Source: Lewinellaceae bacterium (GTDB lineage Bacteria; Bacteroidota; Bacteroidia; Chitinophagales; Saprospiraceae). From it: 64,000 nucleotides of DNA. A program made the translations under genes and the position numbers. The stretch lies in the NCBI GenBank assembly GCA_020636405.1, contig JACJXW010000004.1, positions 1,674,001 through 1,738,000 on the forward strand. The letters run 5' to 3'. The notes beneath the pieces were generated by a model. That model was not told the origin of the DNA. It saw only the letters and a list, made by a program, of their open reading frames with translations, and searched no databases. Shown here one piece after another: positions 33,262-41,870 of the stretch. Numbering within the stretch: the stretch's first letter is position 1; each line of letters opens with the position of its first letter.

Positions 33262-35301
33262 CTACTTTCTGCTGATCACAAATTCCTTACCCAATTCCTG
33301 CTCTCCGGCGATGCGCACCTTCATGAAATAAATGCCGCTGCTCAGGCCGGGAAGACTGATGCGTACAGGGCCTACCGGCAGTTCGGCAACCTCCTGTTCA
33401 TGGACGAGCCCTCCTAACATGCTGTAGATATGCAGCGTAGCGGGCATGCCCTGGTACTGCTTGAGGTCGGCCATCACTTCCCCGCTGGCAGGGTTGGGAT
33501 ACAACAGGAAGCCGCGTTCGGCAAAAGCGGAAGCTGCCTCCACATCTGGTAGTATGGATGGCCCGTCGCCTGATCCGGGGGAGTTGGCCGCAACACAGAT
33601 GGAAGAGCATTCATCGAAGTACTCATTGATGGTGGCTACCGCGCTGTTGATGGTCGTGGGGGTAGTATTGGCCAGGCCCGCCAGTACCCGGTTGGCATGG
33701 TTGAGCAGGTCGAGCACGGTTGGGTTGGCCGGGAGGCTGTTGAGTACCGACCAGGGGAAGCTGAAACAAGCCTGGCTCAGCGGCAGGTTGGCCAGGTTGG
33801 GGTCGTACCGCACGTTGAGGGCCAGGGTCATGGCCTGGGCCAGCAGGATGTTCTGTATCCTTCCATCGCTGTAGGATGGGATGGGGGAAATATCGCAACT
33901 GGGCGACTGCACCATGATGTCACCCATATTGGCCGGCAGGGCGGCAGCGTTCCCTCCTCCCGGCAGAAGTTCAAAGATACAGGACAGATTGGCCTGGCTG
34001 ATACTGATGGAGCGGTACCCGACAACTCCGACTACCAAGGGGCCGTTTGTGAGTATGCCCTGAAGGATCTGAGTGGTGGTTTGTCCGTTGAAGGACCCAC
34101 CGGGATTGCCCCAGAAGCCCATAGTAAAGCTACAGGCCAGCTGGCAATTGGGCGATGGGGTGTGGACACAGGCGCCGGTATACGGGTCGCAAGTGTCGAT
34201 GGTGCAGGGGTCTCCGTCATCGCAGTTTACCCCGTAACAAGGATTGCAGTTGGGGTCGGGCTTGTGCATGCAGGCCCCGGTGTAGGGGTTACACGAATCG
34301 ATGGTGCAGGGATTGCCGTCGTCACAATTTCTGGGCTTGTGGATACAGGCGCCGGTATAGGGGTTGCAGTAATCGATGGTGCAGGGGTTGCCGTCATCAC
34401 AGTTGACGCCTTGGCAGGGCGTGCAGTTGGGGTCAGGCTTATGTATGCAGGCCCCAGTGTAGGGGTTACAGGAATCGATGGTGCAGGGGTCTCCGTCGTC
34501 GCAATTCCTGGGCTTGTGGATGCATTGCCCGGTCTGTGGGTCACAGTAGTCGATGGTGCACGGGTCGCCATCGTTGCAATTGACGCCCTGGCAGGGGTTA
34601 CAGTTGGGGTCGGGCTTGTGGATACAGGCGCCGGTATATGGGTTGCACAAGTCAATGGTGCAGGGGTCTCCGTCGTCGCAGTTTTTAGGCTGGTGGACAC
34701 ACTGCCCGGTCTGTGGGTCACAGTAGTCAATGGTGCAGGGGTCTCCGTCGTCGCAGTTCCTGGGCTTGTGGATGCACTGCCCGGTCTGCGGGTCGCAGTA
34801 GTCCACGGTGCAGGGGTCTCCGTCGTCACAGCGGGGCAGGTGTACGCATTCCCCCGTTTGCGGGTTATAGACGTCTTCTGTACAGGGGTTGTTGTCGTCA
34901 CAACAGGCCTGCCGTACGTGGTGGCACTGGCCGTCAGGGCCTACGTAATCCATGGTATTGGGGTCGTTGTCGTCGCAGTCGATAGGTTCGTGCCGGCAGA
35001 TCCCCCAATTGTCGCAATAATCATGGGTGGCGGGGTTGCCGTCGTCGCAATTTTTAGGAAAGTGCAGGCAGTTGCCGTTTATATCCACTACGTCTACAGT
35101 GCAGGGGTTGCCATCGTCGCAAACCAGGTCAGCGCAATCGACCTTGATGTGGAAGCAGTTGCCGCAGATGTCCTCCACATCCACCGTGCAGGGGTCTCCA
35201 TCATCACAACCGCTGGGTGCGGCCTGGGCATTGGCTGGCCCGGTAGCCGTGAACAATAAAGTGAGGAAAAGGAATAATCGGTTAATAGTCTGAAGGCTCA
35301 T
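33262..35301 (-). CDS. Secreted Cys/Asp-rich repeat protein with T9SS sorting tail
   Basis: A 679-residue protein. A signal peptide ending NAQA is followed by about 13 tandem repeats of about 26 residues (about 30-385) built on CDDGDPCTIDYCDPQTGQC with IHKP after it. Each repeat has four cysteines and a DDGDP/DDGNP acidic turn, suggesting disulfide-knotted, possibly metal-binding units; some are separated by DPNCNPCQGVN linkers. Then comes a domain of unknown function (about 390-570) beginning CSFTMGFWGNPGGSFNGQ. The C-terminal ~75 residues (LLYPNPASGEVMADL, ending ELGKEFVISRK) form a type IX secretion sorting domain, so the protein should reach the cell surface. The repeats are very similar at DNA level (34150-35210), implying recent duplication or gene conversion. 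Confidence 0.85.
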   Translation of the reverse strand: MSLQTINRLFLFLTLLFTATGPANAQAAPSGCDDGDPCTVDVEDICGNCFHIKVDCADLVCDDGNPCTVDVVDINGNCLHFPKNCDDGNPATHDYCDNWGICRHEPIDCDDNDPNTMDYVGPDGQCHHVRQACCDDNNPCTEDVYNPQTGECVHLPRCDDGDPCTVDYCDPQTGQCIHKPRNCDDGDPCTIDYCDPQTGQCVHQPKNCDDGDPCTIDLCNPYTGACIHKPDPNCNPCQGVNCNDGDPCTIDYCDPQTGQCIHKPRNCDDGDPCTIDSCNPYTGACIHKPDPNCTPCQGVNCDDGNPCTIDYCNPYTGACIHKPRNCDDGNPCTIDSCNPYTGACMHKPDPNCNPCYGVNCDDGDPCTIDTCDPYTGACVHTPSPNCQLACSFTMGFWGNPGGSFNGQTTTQILQGILTNGPLVVGVVGYRSISISQANLSCIFELLPGGGNAAALPANMGDIMVQSPSCDISPIPSYSDGRIQNILLAQAMTLALNVRYDPNLANLPLSQACFSFPWSVLNSLPANPTVLDLLNHANRVLAGLANTTPTTINSAVATINEYFDECSSICVAANSPGSGDGPSILPDVEAASAFAERGFLLYPNPASGEVMADLKQYQGMPATLHIYSMLGGLVHEQEVAELPVGPVRISLPGLSSGIYFMKVRIAGEQELGKEFVISRK

Positions 35302-35712
35302 AATAAGAAGGTTTAACTGGGTTTAAAAAAAGTATTATTGGGGAAAACAGGACATACCAACCCCGTCTTCCGGAAGCGCGTAATGGTTCAGGAAGGCAAT
35401 AAACTACCCCCACCGATCATGGCGTATGAGGGGGACATACCGATCCGGGGGGCCGGTTAAGCCTTGGACATTATTGTGCCTATTTGTGAATGTTGTTGGA
35501 TGGGATTAATCTCAGTTTTGAATAATATTCTGTAAGAGGAGTAGGTGATGTGCTTGTTGTCTTTGATATGGGAGCTATTCAATATGTTTTATTATCAAAG
35601 GCTATTTCATAAAAATAAAATTTGTTTAGGATAAAAAGAAGGATTCAAGGATAAAAATTGGAAAGGATAATATGGAGTTAACCTCGCTGTCCCGGCAGTT
35701 CAGAATCATCGA
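35302..35712. other. 411-bp AT-rich spacer, no gene seen
   Basis: This is the upstream region of the Cys-repeat gene. It contains one ACTACCCCC word on the plus strand (35403-35411, opposite in direction to the gene) and two other G-tracts nearby (GAGGGGGAC, CGGGGGGCC). The distal half is AT-rich and may hold the promoter, but no exact TAnnTTTG element is present on the minus strand. Confidence 0.5.
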
Positions 35713-36114
35713 CTACTGTTCTCCCAACCTTCTGGCCTGGAACCACACCTCATCCTCGTTGTCGGGGTCTCCATTGTAGTTGACGGTCACCTCTTCTCCG
35801 GCTTCAATTTTCCGCAGGGCGTAAAAATCGAGGGTGGGCCCTTCAAAGTCCGCCCGGTATTCTGCGTTTGGCTCGAAGGAATGGTTGTACAGGGAACCGA
35901 ATCCGAGGGCGATGGCGCACAGTTCGTCGTCTTCTCCCCAGATGAAGTAGTAATCGTACAGGGCCGTCTGGTCGATGAACTCCCGCTCGGACCCTGGCAT
36001 CACGATAACCGGGCATACCTCGATCAGGGTGCCTTCAGGAATAGGCGCCGCCGTAAAAACGCCCCGCCCGCCCAGAGGGCTGGGGGCGATGAAGAGGGAT
36101 GGAATGCGTTGCAT
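35713..36114 (-). CDS. SET domain protein
   Basis: A 133-residue single-domain protein. The N-terminal strand is followed by SPLGGRGVFTAAPIPEGTLI (the GxG start of SET), then LGFGSLYNHSFEPNAEYR (the conserved NHS-x-x-PN motif that binds SAM and forms the pseudoknot) and KIEAGEEVTVNYNG (the catalytic GEE-x-x-x-x-Y element). SET proteins methylate lysine residues. Bacterial single-domain members like this have few known targets, so the substrate is open. It appears to be monocistronic, with 128 bp to the mtfA gene. Confidence 0.88.
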   Translation of the reverse strand: MQRIPSLFIAPSPLGGRGVFTAAPIPEGTLIEVCPVIVMPGSEREFIDQTALYDYYFIWGEDDELCAIALGFGSLYNHSFEPNAEYRADFEGPTLDFYALRKIEAGEEVTVNYNGDPDNEDEVWFQARRLGEQ

Positions 36115-36242
36115 GAACGTGTAATGTGCTAGGGTATCTCAACACTGAGATCTCCAAAATCCCAAAGGATCTTTGCCCAAAATTAGAAGGAATATTCCAA
36201 TTCGCATTGTTTCAGTACCTAAAAGAAATAGCGGGCGGAGGC

Positions 36243-37016
36243 TTAAGGTTCCTGCCGGAATATCCTGCTCAATAAGGTGTACAACTTTGGGTGTTTACGC
36301 TCAAATTGCTCCGGTTGGGAGAAGAAATACTCGGCGGCCACACTGAGGAACTCCGCCTCGTTGGTGGCGCCGTAGGGGTTGATGTCCGAGTCGTATGCTT
36401 TGATCTCCTGGATCTCATGATGCATCATTCTGAGCCAGGGCACGACATATTCCTGGGGAATGAGCACCTCCGGAATGCCGTCGGTGGAGCCGTCTGCCTT
36501 GTCCAGCAGGTGGATGAATTCGTGGATGCCGACGTTGTGCCGCCGCTCCGGATGGGCAAAGCTCGCGCGCAGGGCCGGCTGGGAGAGGATCATCATGCGG
36601 TTCATCGCCCCGCTCCCTACCATGCCTATGATGTTGCGCTGGGCAGCCTGTACCTGATAGTCTTCATCAAAGGTATCCGGGTAAAGCAGCACCTCGTTGA
36701 GGTTGCGGTACCGCCAGCCGGGAAACCCAAAGAGCGGTATCACGGCGCTGGCGGCCACCAGCAGGCGGTCGGCTTCCGTCACTTCCGTTTCTACGCCGGT
36801 GATGGCCACCTCGCTCAGGAATAGGGCAATACTTTCTTCGAACCTCTTCTTGTCCGCCTCTGGCAGGCGCCGGTAGAAATCGACCTTCTCCGCCAGCAGG
36901 GCCCGCTGTGCCACGGCCAGCGGCCGTACCCGACGGCGCCGGATGAACCAGTACCAACCCAGCCATACCAGGAAGGCCAGGAGAAGGATAGTGAGCAGAA
37001 AGGCTACATCAGACAT
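36243..37016 (-). CDS. mtfA: MtfA-like zinc peptidase (M90)
   Basis: A 257-residue protein with an N-terminal membrane helix (about residues 5-24) followed by basic residues, then the M90 metallopeptidase domain. The zinc motif HEFIH is at residues 165-169, preceded by SFAHPERRHNVG and followed by LLDKADGSTDGIP. The segment VIPLFGFPGWRYRNLNEVLLYP is also typical. In E. coli MtfA is a soluble aminopeptidase that interacts with the glucose-PTS regulator Mlc. Here the membrane helix, common in Bacteroidota homologues, would tether it, and there is no sign of Mlc. Its physiological substrate is unknown. Confidence 0.9.
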   Translation of the reverse strand: MSDVAFLLTILLLAFLVWLGWYWFIRRRRVRPLAVAQRALLAEKVDFYRRLPEADKKRFEESIALFLSEVAITGVETEVTEADRLLVAASAVIPLFGFPGWRYRNLNEVLLYPDTFDEDYQVQAAQRNIIGMVGSGAMNRMMILSQPALRASFAHPERRHNVGIHEFIHLLDKADGSTDGIPEVLIPQEYVVPWLRMMHHEIQEIKAYDSDINPYGATNEAEFLSVAAEYFFSQPEQFERKHPKLYTLLSRIFRQEP

Positions 37017-37148
37017 GGCCGGTTTTTCACAAAGTTAAGGAATTCGGGAGGGAAGCGGTAAGGTAGGATGCCGTTCCAGCAAGGATGCCGGCACCGGCCG
37101 GGTTTTCTTAAGCTGTCCCCGTTCATCCTCCACAACTCCACTCAGGCC

Positions 37149-38804
37149 CTACTTGCCTTCTTTTACTTTCTTCAGCATCGCCCGTGCATTCTCCCCTATG
37201 CTGCCGTCGGGGTCCATCTCGATGGCTTTGGTATAGTATTCGATGGCCCTTTCTGTATTTCCGGCCTTCCAGTTGGCTTCCGCAAGGCTGTCCCAGGCGT
37301 TGGCCGATTCGGGAAAAAGTTTGGTGATGAACTGGAAAACGAAGAGGGCCGGCTCCAGCTGATTGCTGTTCAGTAATCGGTAGCCGGTGTTGTTGAGCTC
37401 CTCTTCAAAATCGAAGAAGCGATAGGCGGGGTCTTTGATCATTCTTTCAGCCTCGGACTCCAGTTCGTCCAGTCTGCCGGCCATATACAGTTCGGTCAGA
37501 TAGGCCATGGGGTCCAGGATGAAGTTGTCACTGGAGAAATTGAGGGCTGCTTCGAGCACCGGATCCCGGTTGGAACGGTAGTCTTCGAAGCTCATGTCCA
37601 CGGCCAGGTGGGGCGCCAGCCAGGGGCCGTTCTCCCACTGGGGCTTGTCCTGCCACCAGGCGAAGGACAAGTAGACAGCCAGCTTGCTGTTGGGAAGTTC
37701 CACCCGGTTGTTGTCGCCATAGAAGTTGATGTTCTCGGCGGTGGGTTCACCGACAAAGATAGCGTTGGTATAGTTGTCCAGTTCATTGACCAGGTTCTGG
37801 CAGGCGGAGAAGGTGCGCCGCCCGATGATCACGAAGAACTTCCCGGGTTGGTTGATCTTCTCGGTGCGGATGATACCCGTCACGATCGGTTTGTTCTTGT
37901 AGTTGTTGCCGCCGCCGTTGAGGCGGACGTCCAGCACCAGGCGCTCTACGTCGTTCTTTTCAATGAAATCGAACACCCGCTCGTAAAAGGCCGGAATGGC
38001 CTCGCCAGGATCGTCCTGTATCTGGCTGTGGCGGACGTAAACGGTTTTGTGCTCCGGAAGGTATTCGTAGTAGTAGATCTTGTCCAGGTTTTTCAGGTAG
38101 AAAGGCGTGGCGCTTTGATCGCGGGAAGCCAGCCATTCGCCCTCTGGTTGGGTGAACCCGTATTCTGCCGGAGAATCATGGCCTTTAGCTTCCACTGCGG
38201 TGAAGGTTTGATCGAAAACCCTGCCGCCCTTTTCCAGGGTGAGCCGCACCTCGTTTTTCAATTCCTGGCTTATGCCCTGGGCGTGCAGCACTTCGGGAAT
38301 ACACAGGTAGGTGAGTCCGTAAGCTTTAAAGAACTGGCCGTTCTCCGCCGGCACTACCGGGCGGATGGCAGCCAGGGCTTCCTCTACCGGGACGCCTTCC
38401 ACTTTAAGCACCCGGGCGCCCAGGGCCTGTTCGTAATCCTTGTGAACGCCTTCTATGTATATGCCATCGCTGAAATGGTACAGATTGGCCGGCAACTTGT
38501 GGTATGTTATCGGGCTACCCCGGAAACTGAGGACGGTATGTCCATACTGGAAGGAGGCAACGATCCGCGCCAGCCCGGTGTAGATCTCGTGTTCCTTCAG
38601 GCCGGGGATGGACTCATAGAGCTTGTCCACCTCTGTGTCGAATTGTTCGGCAGTGACCTTTTTAAACAGAAAGGGGTAATCCTGATGGACGGTTTGCTGT
38701 AAGAAGCGGAGGTCTTCCCGCCAGCTTTCGGCCGATAGCTGGGTTTGGGCATAGGTGCTGGAAATAAATGTGGAAAGGAAGAGGAGTAGAGTTAGTTTTT
38801 TCAT
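37149..38804 (-). CDS. Exported S41-family peptidase with C-terminal TPR
   Basis: A 551-residue protein. It has a signal peptide (KKLTLLLFLSTFISSTYAQ), an N-terminal helical region and a PDZ-like part (GARVLKVEGVPVEEALAAI). The S41 core (about 260-430) has RLVLDVRLNGGGNNY, the segment RRTFSACQNLVNELDNY with the expected catalytic Ser, and IFVGEPTAEN. The last ~70 residues hold one or two TPR motifs (NAWDSLAEANWKAGNTERAI). Related C-terminal processing peptidases cut proteins at hydrophobic C-termini in the periplasm. The signal peptide and TPR suggest a secreted protease with a protein-binding tail. Confidence 0.87.
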   Translation of the reverse strand: MKKLTLLLFLSTFISSTYAQTQLSAESWREDLRFLQQTVHQDYPFLFKKVTAEQFDTEVDKLYESIPGLKEHEIYTGLARIVASFQYGHTVLSFRGSPITYHKLPANLYHFSDGIYIEGVHKDYEQALGARVLKVEGVPVEEALAAIRPVVPAENGQFFKAYGLTYLCIPEVLHAQGISQELKNEVRLTLEKGGRVFDQTFTAVEAKGHDSPAEYGFTQPEGEWLASRDQSATPFYLKNLDKIYYYEYLPEHKTVYVRHSQIQDDPGEAIPAFYERVFDFIEKNDVERLVLDVRLNGGGNNYKNKPIVTGIIRTEKINQPGKFFVIIGRRTFSACQNLVNELDNYTNAIFVGEPTAENINFYGDNNRVELPNSKLAVYLSFAWWQDKPQWENGPWLAPHLAVDMSFEDYRSNRDPVLEAALNFSSDNFILDPMAYLTELYMAGRLDELESEAERMIKDPAYRFFDFEEELNNTGYRLLNSNQLEPALFVFQFITKLFPESANAWDSLAEANWKAGNTERAIEYYTKAIEMDPDGSIGENARAMLKKVKEGK

Positions 38805-38920
38805 AATCGGGTTTTGAAATAAAGATACGATGTACGGGGGAAGGTTGCACGGGAGCAGGAGTTGTATATATATGGCCGTTTTTGTGGCATTTACTGGAAA
38901 AGCGAGAATAAACTCCTATT

Positions 38921-39118
38921 TTAAGGGCCCGGAGAAGAATAACTTCCCCATTTGATACGGCTCTTTTTCCGCCAGGCCGCGTTACGGGATCGGTTGCGTA
39001 GCGCCACTATGCGCCCTCCCCGCGCCTTGCCTGTCTCCGTCGGCCATAGCCTTTGGCGACGAGCCGACGAAAAAATAGCTCGCCTGAAATGAGGAAATTA
39101 TTTTTCTCCGGCCCCTAA
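38921..39118. mobile_element. MITE-like imperfect palindrome, ~200 bp
   Basis: The 338-bp gap 38805-39142 contains an element bounded by ~33-bp imperfect terminal inverted repeats. The left end starts TTAAGGGCCCGGAGAAGAAT at 38921. The right end, read in reverse from 39118, starts TTAGGGGCCGGAGAAAAATA. Similarity continues inward (CATTTxAxxCGxxCT). The core is GC-rich (GCGTAGCGCCACTATGCGCC). No reading frame is apparent, so it would be non-autonomous. No other copy is seen in the window. Confidence 0.55.
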
Positions 39119-39142
39119 GCAACAATTGCAAAAAAAAGATCA

Positions 39143-39496
39143 ATGAAGAAATCAATAGTCGTAGTACTGGTTTTTATACTTGGATGTGCGGGTAAATACA
39201 ATGAAGATCAATTGGTGGGTAGCTGGAAAGGGGTGGAATGGAAAGATGTGACGAATGAAAAAATAATTGATACGCCAGTGGCCTTTTCCTTTAAGGAAGA
39301 TGGCCGGTACGAGGCAACTGCCGGCACTTCCTCCGAGAAGGGCAAATATTGGATCTCCGGTGAGAATCTACACACCCAGGAAGATGGGAAGGCGGAGAAA
39401 AAAGTGAAGATCACCAAGCTGCAGAACGACACGCTGGTTTTTCAGATGAACCGGGCGGGGGTGATCGAGGAGATAATGGTGGTGCGGGGGGAGTGA
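39143..39496 (+). CDS. Small lipoprotein, lipocalin-like
   Basis: A 117-residue protein with a short lipoprotein signal (KKSIVVVLVFILGCAGKYNE; lipidated Cys about residue 15). A compact beta-rich domain follows, with QLVGSWKGVEW near the start, FSFKEDGRYEAT and KGKYWISGENL. This is the strand pattern of the Bacteroidota lipocalin-like family, in which GxW marks the first strand. It is anchored in a membrane facing the periplasm or cell surface. It is one of the few plus-strand genes in this part and stands alone. No ligand can be inferred. Confidence 0.7.
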   Translation: MKKSIVVVLVFILGCAGKYNEDQLVGSWKGVEWKDVTNEKIIDTPVAFSFKEDGRYEATAGTSSEKGKYWISGENLHTQEDGKAEKKVKITKLQNDTLVFQMNRAGVIEEIMVVRGE

Positions 39497-39800
39497 GTGG
39501 TTTATTGGACTTTTTTCCAAATTATTTTCAGGTCATACCCAACAATAGTAGCTGGCCTTGCAGAGGGAAGGCCAATATGCCCCCTCTTTTTTTCATGCTA
39601 CTTAAACCGGGGTTCATTGTCCCGTTTTCGCAGTTCACCGGAAGGCGCATGCGAAAAATGGCTGGTTTCCATTATCTTATCGCTCTGTATAACGCTCAAT
39701 AGTAAAACCAAATAACACTGGTAATTTTGTCAAAATTGCTAACGTTCTCTTTGGCGGCGCCGTTTCTTCAGTTGGAGGGCGGCGTTCTGCCTTTTCGGGC
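39497..39800. other. 304-bp convergent spacer, nothing recognised
   Basis: Between the lipoprotein stop and the decayed PIN gene. Short open frames exist on the plus strand but have no start context, domain or composition that suggests a gene. No strong hairpin was found. Confidence 0.5.
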
Positions 39801-39944
39801 CTATTTTCCGTTCTGAAGTTCATCCCATACTCTTGCCTGGGTAATGTTCAGGAAATGTTTGTCGTAGGTGATAATTACGCTGCCCGTTTCGACAGCCGAA
39901 GCAGCGATCCAAATATGATCTTTCTCATCGCCACATTTCCTCAT
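39801..39944 (-). pseudogene. Truncated PIN-domain (VapC-like) toxin
   Basis: A 47-codon frame whose product contains DHIWIAASAVETGSVIITYD, followed by KHFLNI. This is the C-terminal third of a PIN domain: the D-x-x-IAA helix and the T-x-D-x-HF end with the last acidic residues. The first ~90 residues, including the first catalytic Asp strand, are missing. The frame starts inside the antitoxin gene. It is therefore read as a deletion remnant of a VapC toxin, most likely inactive. Confidence 0.75.
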
Positions 39945-40176
39945 CAATGTCTTCAAAGGACTTTACGGCTTTGTCGAAATCTTCGGCTTCTTCCTTTGTC
40001 CAATCTCCGAAAAAGGCCGATACATCCCGTTTGGGCACTTCCTGCTCAGATAAGTTCAGCGCCCTGCGAAGGAGTTTTTTTACTACTTTGTTTTGACTCA
40101 ACCCGGTGGATTTGGCAAGTTCTTCTATAGCCCTGGCCAGGTCGGCATCCATGTTGTGTATCGTAAGTGATTTCAT
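39925..40176 (-). CDS. Ribbon-helix-helix antitoxin (VapB-like)
   Basis: An 83-residue protein. The N-terminal ribbon-helix-helix DNA-binding motif reads KSLTIHNMDADLARAIEELA, then STGLSQNKVVKKLLRRAL. The acidic C-terminus has FFGDWTKEEAEDFDKAVKSF and EEMW, the kind of tail that wraps a PIN toxin. The ATG at 40176 fits the family better than the in-frame GTG at 40212. It overlaps the remnant toxin frame by 20 bp. With the toxin broken, this antitoxin is an orphan that may still bind its promoter or neutralise related toxins elsewhere. Confidence 0.8.
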   Translation of the reverse strand: MKSLTIHNMDADLARAIEELAKSTGLSQNKVVKKLLRRALNLSEQEVPKRDVSAFFGDWTKEEAEDFDKAVKSFEDIDEEMWR

Positions 40177-40303
40177 GGGTTTGCTGTTTTGATGAAAACT
40201 TCGTTGAACCACTTCTTGTTTGATGGTGAACCAAAGTTAAGGATTTCCTATTGCAAATTCAATTGGGCAGGGTAATGGAACAGGCTTGGGAACCTTCCCA
40301 GTA

Positions 40304-41209
40304 TTAAACCTGGCCGTGCATCCTGGCGATCATCCGCCTCAACTCCTCCCGCCAGTGCCCGATCTCCAACCCGAATACCTCCTTGATCTTCCCCTTGTTC
40401 AGTACGCTGTAGGGCGGCCGCAGGGCGGCAGTCGGAAAGTCCTTCGTCTCAATGGGCAATACCCTGCATTCGATACCCGCCAGCTCGAAGATGGCCAGTG
40501 CAAAGTCGTACCAGCTGCAGACGCCCTCGTCGCTGAAATGGTAGATGCCCTTTAGCCTGTCACGGGGCACTTCGCCCTGTTCCACCTCACGGATCATCTC
40601 CAGGGTGGCGCGGGCCAGGCCGCGGGCGTAGGTGGGGGTGCCCACCTGGTCGAAGACGACTTTCAGCTCGTCCCGTTCTTTGCCCAGGCGCAGCATGGTC
40701 TTCACGAAGTTGTGGCCGAAGGAGGAGTAGACCCAGGAAGTGCGCACGATGAGCGTTTGAGGATTGGCCGCCAGGGCCGCCTGCTCGCCGGCCAGCTTGG
40801 TACGGGCGTAGACGCTTTGAGGCGTGGTGGAATCCCCCTCTTTGAAGGGCGTGTTCTGCTGGTTGTGGTAAACATAGTCGGTGGAGTAGTGTACCAGAGG
40901 GATACCCTGCCGGGCACAGGCCTCGGCCAGCCAGCGCGGGGCATCGACGTTGCCCTTGTGGGCGGCATCGGGTTCGCTCTCCGCCTTGTCAACGGCGGTA
41001 TAGGCGGCGCAGTTGATGCAGTAGTCGAAAGCATGGACGGCAAAGAATTCGCGGATGGCAAGCTCCTGTGTTACGTCCAGTTCTTCCCGGCCGGTAAAGG
41101 TGAAACGGAAGCCTGGATAGGCCTGCTCCAGCTCGCGAAACTCGCGCCCCAGCTGCCCGTTGGCCCCGGTGACAACGATGTGTTTTAGTGTAGGTGTGTA
41201 TGTGTGCAT
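40304..41209 (-). CDS. rfbD: dTDP-4-dehydrorhamnose reductase
   Basis: A 301-residue short-chain reductase that makes dTDP-L-rhamnose from the 4-keto intermediate using NAD(P)H. Signatures: HIVVTGANGQLGREFRELE (GxxGxxG), INCAAYTAVDKAESEPDAA, LVHYSTDYVYHNQQNTPF, the catalytic Y-x3-K in SVYARTKLAGE, and TSWVYSSFGHNFVKTMLRLG. The rfbC gene lies 4.2 kb upstream on the same strand, but rfbA and rfbB are not in the window. Rhamnose may be used in the surface polysaccharide or elsewhere. Confidence 0.95.
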   Translation of the reverse strand: MHTYTPTLKHIVVTGANGQLGREFRELEQAYPGFRFTFTGREELDVTQELAIREFFAVHAFDYCINCAAYTAVDKAESEPDAAHKGNVDAPRWLAEACARQGIPLVHYSTDYVYHNQQNTPFKEGDSTTPQSVYARTKLAGEQAALAANPQTLIVRTSWVYSSFGHNFVKTMLRLGKERDELKVVFDQVGTPTYARGLARATLEMIREVEQGEVPRDRLKGIYHFSDEGVCSWYDFALAIFELAGIECRVLPIETKDFPTAALRPPYSVLNKGKIKEVFGLEIGHWREELRRMIARMHGQV

Positions 41210-41244
41210 TCGTACATTTATAAGGGCACTCCGTTTCTACCGTT

Positions 41245-41379
41245 CACCATCCAACCATCCCGATAGCCCCCATTAAGCCAGCAATATAACCATCCAACCA
41301 TCCCGACAGCCCCCATCAAGCCAGCAATATAACCATCCAACCATCCCGACAGCCCCCATCAAGCCAGCAATATAACCAT
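41245..41379. repeat. Three 43-bp tandem repeats
   Basis: Three near-identical head-to-tail units beginning ACCATCCAACCATCCCGA (41245, 41289, 41332), plus a partial fourth. Copy 1 differs by two transitions. The array stops at the base before the stop codon of the next gene (41380), so it lies directly 3' of that gene. There are no spacers, so this is not CRISPR. Confidence 0.95.
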
Positions 41380-41868
41380 CTAAAAAAAAGCCAGCCCCAG
41401 CAGGAATAAAAACGGCGCCGCCATGCCCGACCAGAAGATCAGCTGGTAAGCCCGCCGCCGGTAATCCATCGCCATCAGCGGTTTGCGCATGCTTTCCACG
41501 ATCATACCGGCATTGTACAACAGGTTGGCTATGCCCATGTAGATGAGGTAGAGTACGATCTGGAAAAACAGGGCCCACCAGCTGAATTCAAAGGCGGCAA
41601 AGCGGTACTTGCCCAATCCTGATTCGATGATTCCGTAGTACAAGAGAACCGCCATGATACCGGCCAGCAGCAGCGACCGGTTAAAAGGGCCTCGTTGCGC
41701 TTCCCACCATTCGAAAGCCCCATCCTTACTTAGAGGGCGGGTAAACTCTTCATCCAGCGTATGTCCTTCACGGGGCCTCTCTCCACGTATGGTGCGCACC
41801 AGATATAAGGACAGCGGGAAAATGCCGGCTGCCAGTATGGCGATCATAAAAAGTACCAGTACTCCCAT
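41380..41868 (-). CDS. Small membrane protein, unknown function
   Basis: A 162-residue protein with about four membrane helices (near 2-22, 65-82, 92-115 and 142-160). A cytoplasmic acidic/basic linker lies after the first helix (GERPREGHTLDEEFTRPLSK). It contains FEWWEAQRGPFNRSLLLAGI and MIVESMRKPLMAMDYRRRAY. I do not recognise the family. Its stop codon abuts the 43-bp repeat array, and its ATG is 2 bp past the stop of the GNAT gene, so the two are co-transcribed. Confidence 0.7.
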   Translation of the reverse strand: MGVLVLFMIAILAAGIFPLSLYLVRTIRGERPREGHTLDEEFTRPLSKDGAFEWWEAQRGPFNRSLLLAGIMAVLLYYGIIESGLGKYRFAAFEFSWWALFFQIVLYLIYMGIANLLYNAGMIVESMRKPLMAMDYRRRAYQLIFWSGMAAPFLFLLGLAFF

Positions 41869-41870
41869 TG

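Noticed and set aside
33697..35259. 520-codon plus-strand frame opposite the Cys-repeat gene
   Set aside because: Its apparent Val/Gly/Ala repeats are just the reverse reading of the DNA repeat. The minus-strand frame has a signal peptide and a sorting tail.
35403..35411. Fourth ACTACCCCC site as a regulator of the Cys-repeat gene
   Set aside because: It is on the opposite strand to that gene and has one C fewer, so I do not count it as support for the motif.
39493..39702. 69-codon plus-strand frame after the lipoprotein gene
   Set aside because: It overlaps the lipoprotein stop region, has no plausible start context and no domain, and a second overlapping frame is equally open.
41245..41379. 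CRISPR-like array of 43-bp units
   Set aside because: The units are contiguous, so there are no unique spacers, and no cas genes lie nearby.
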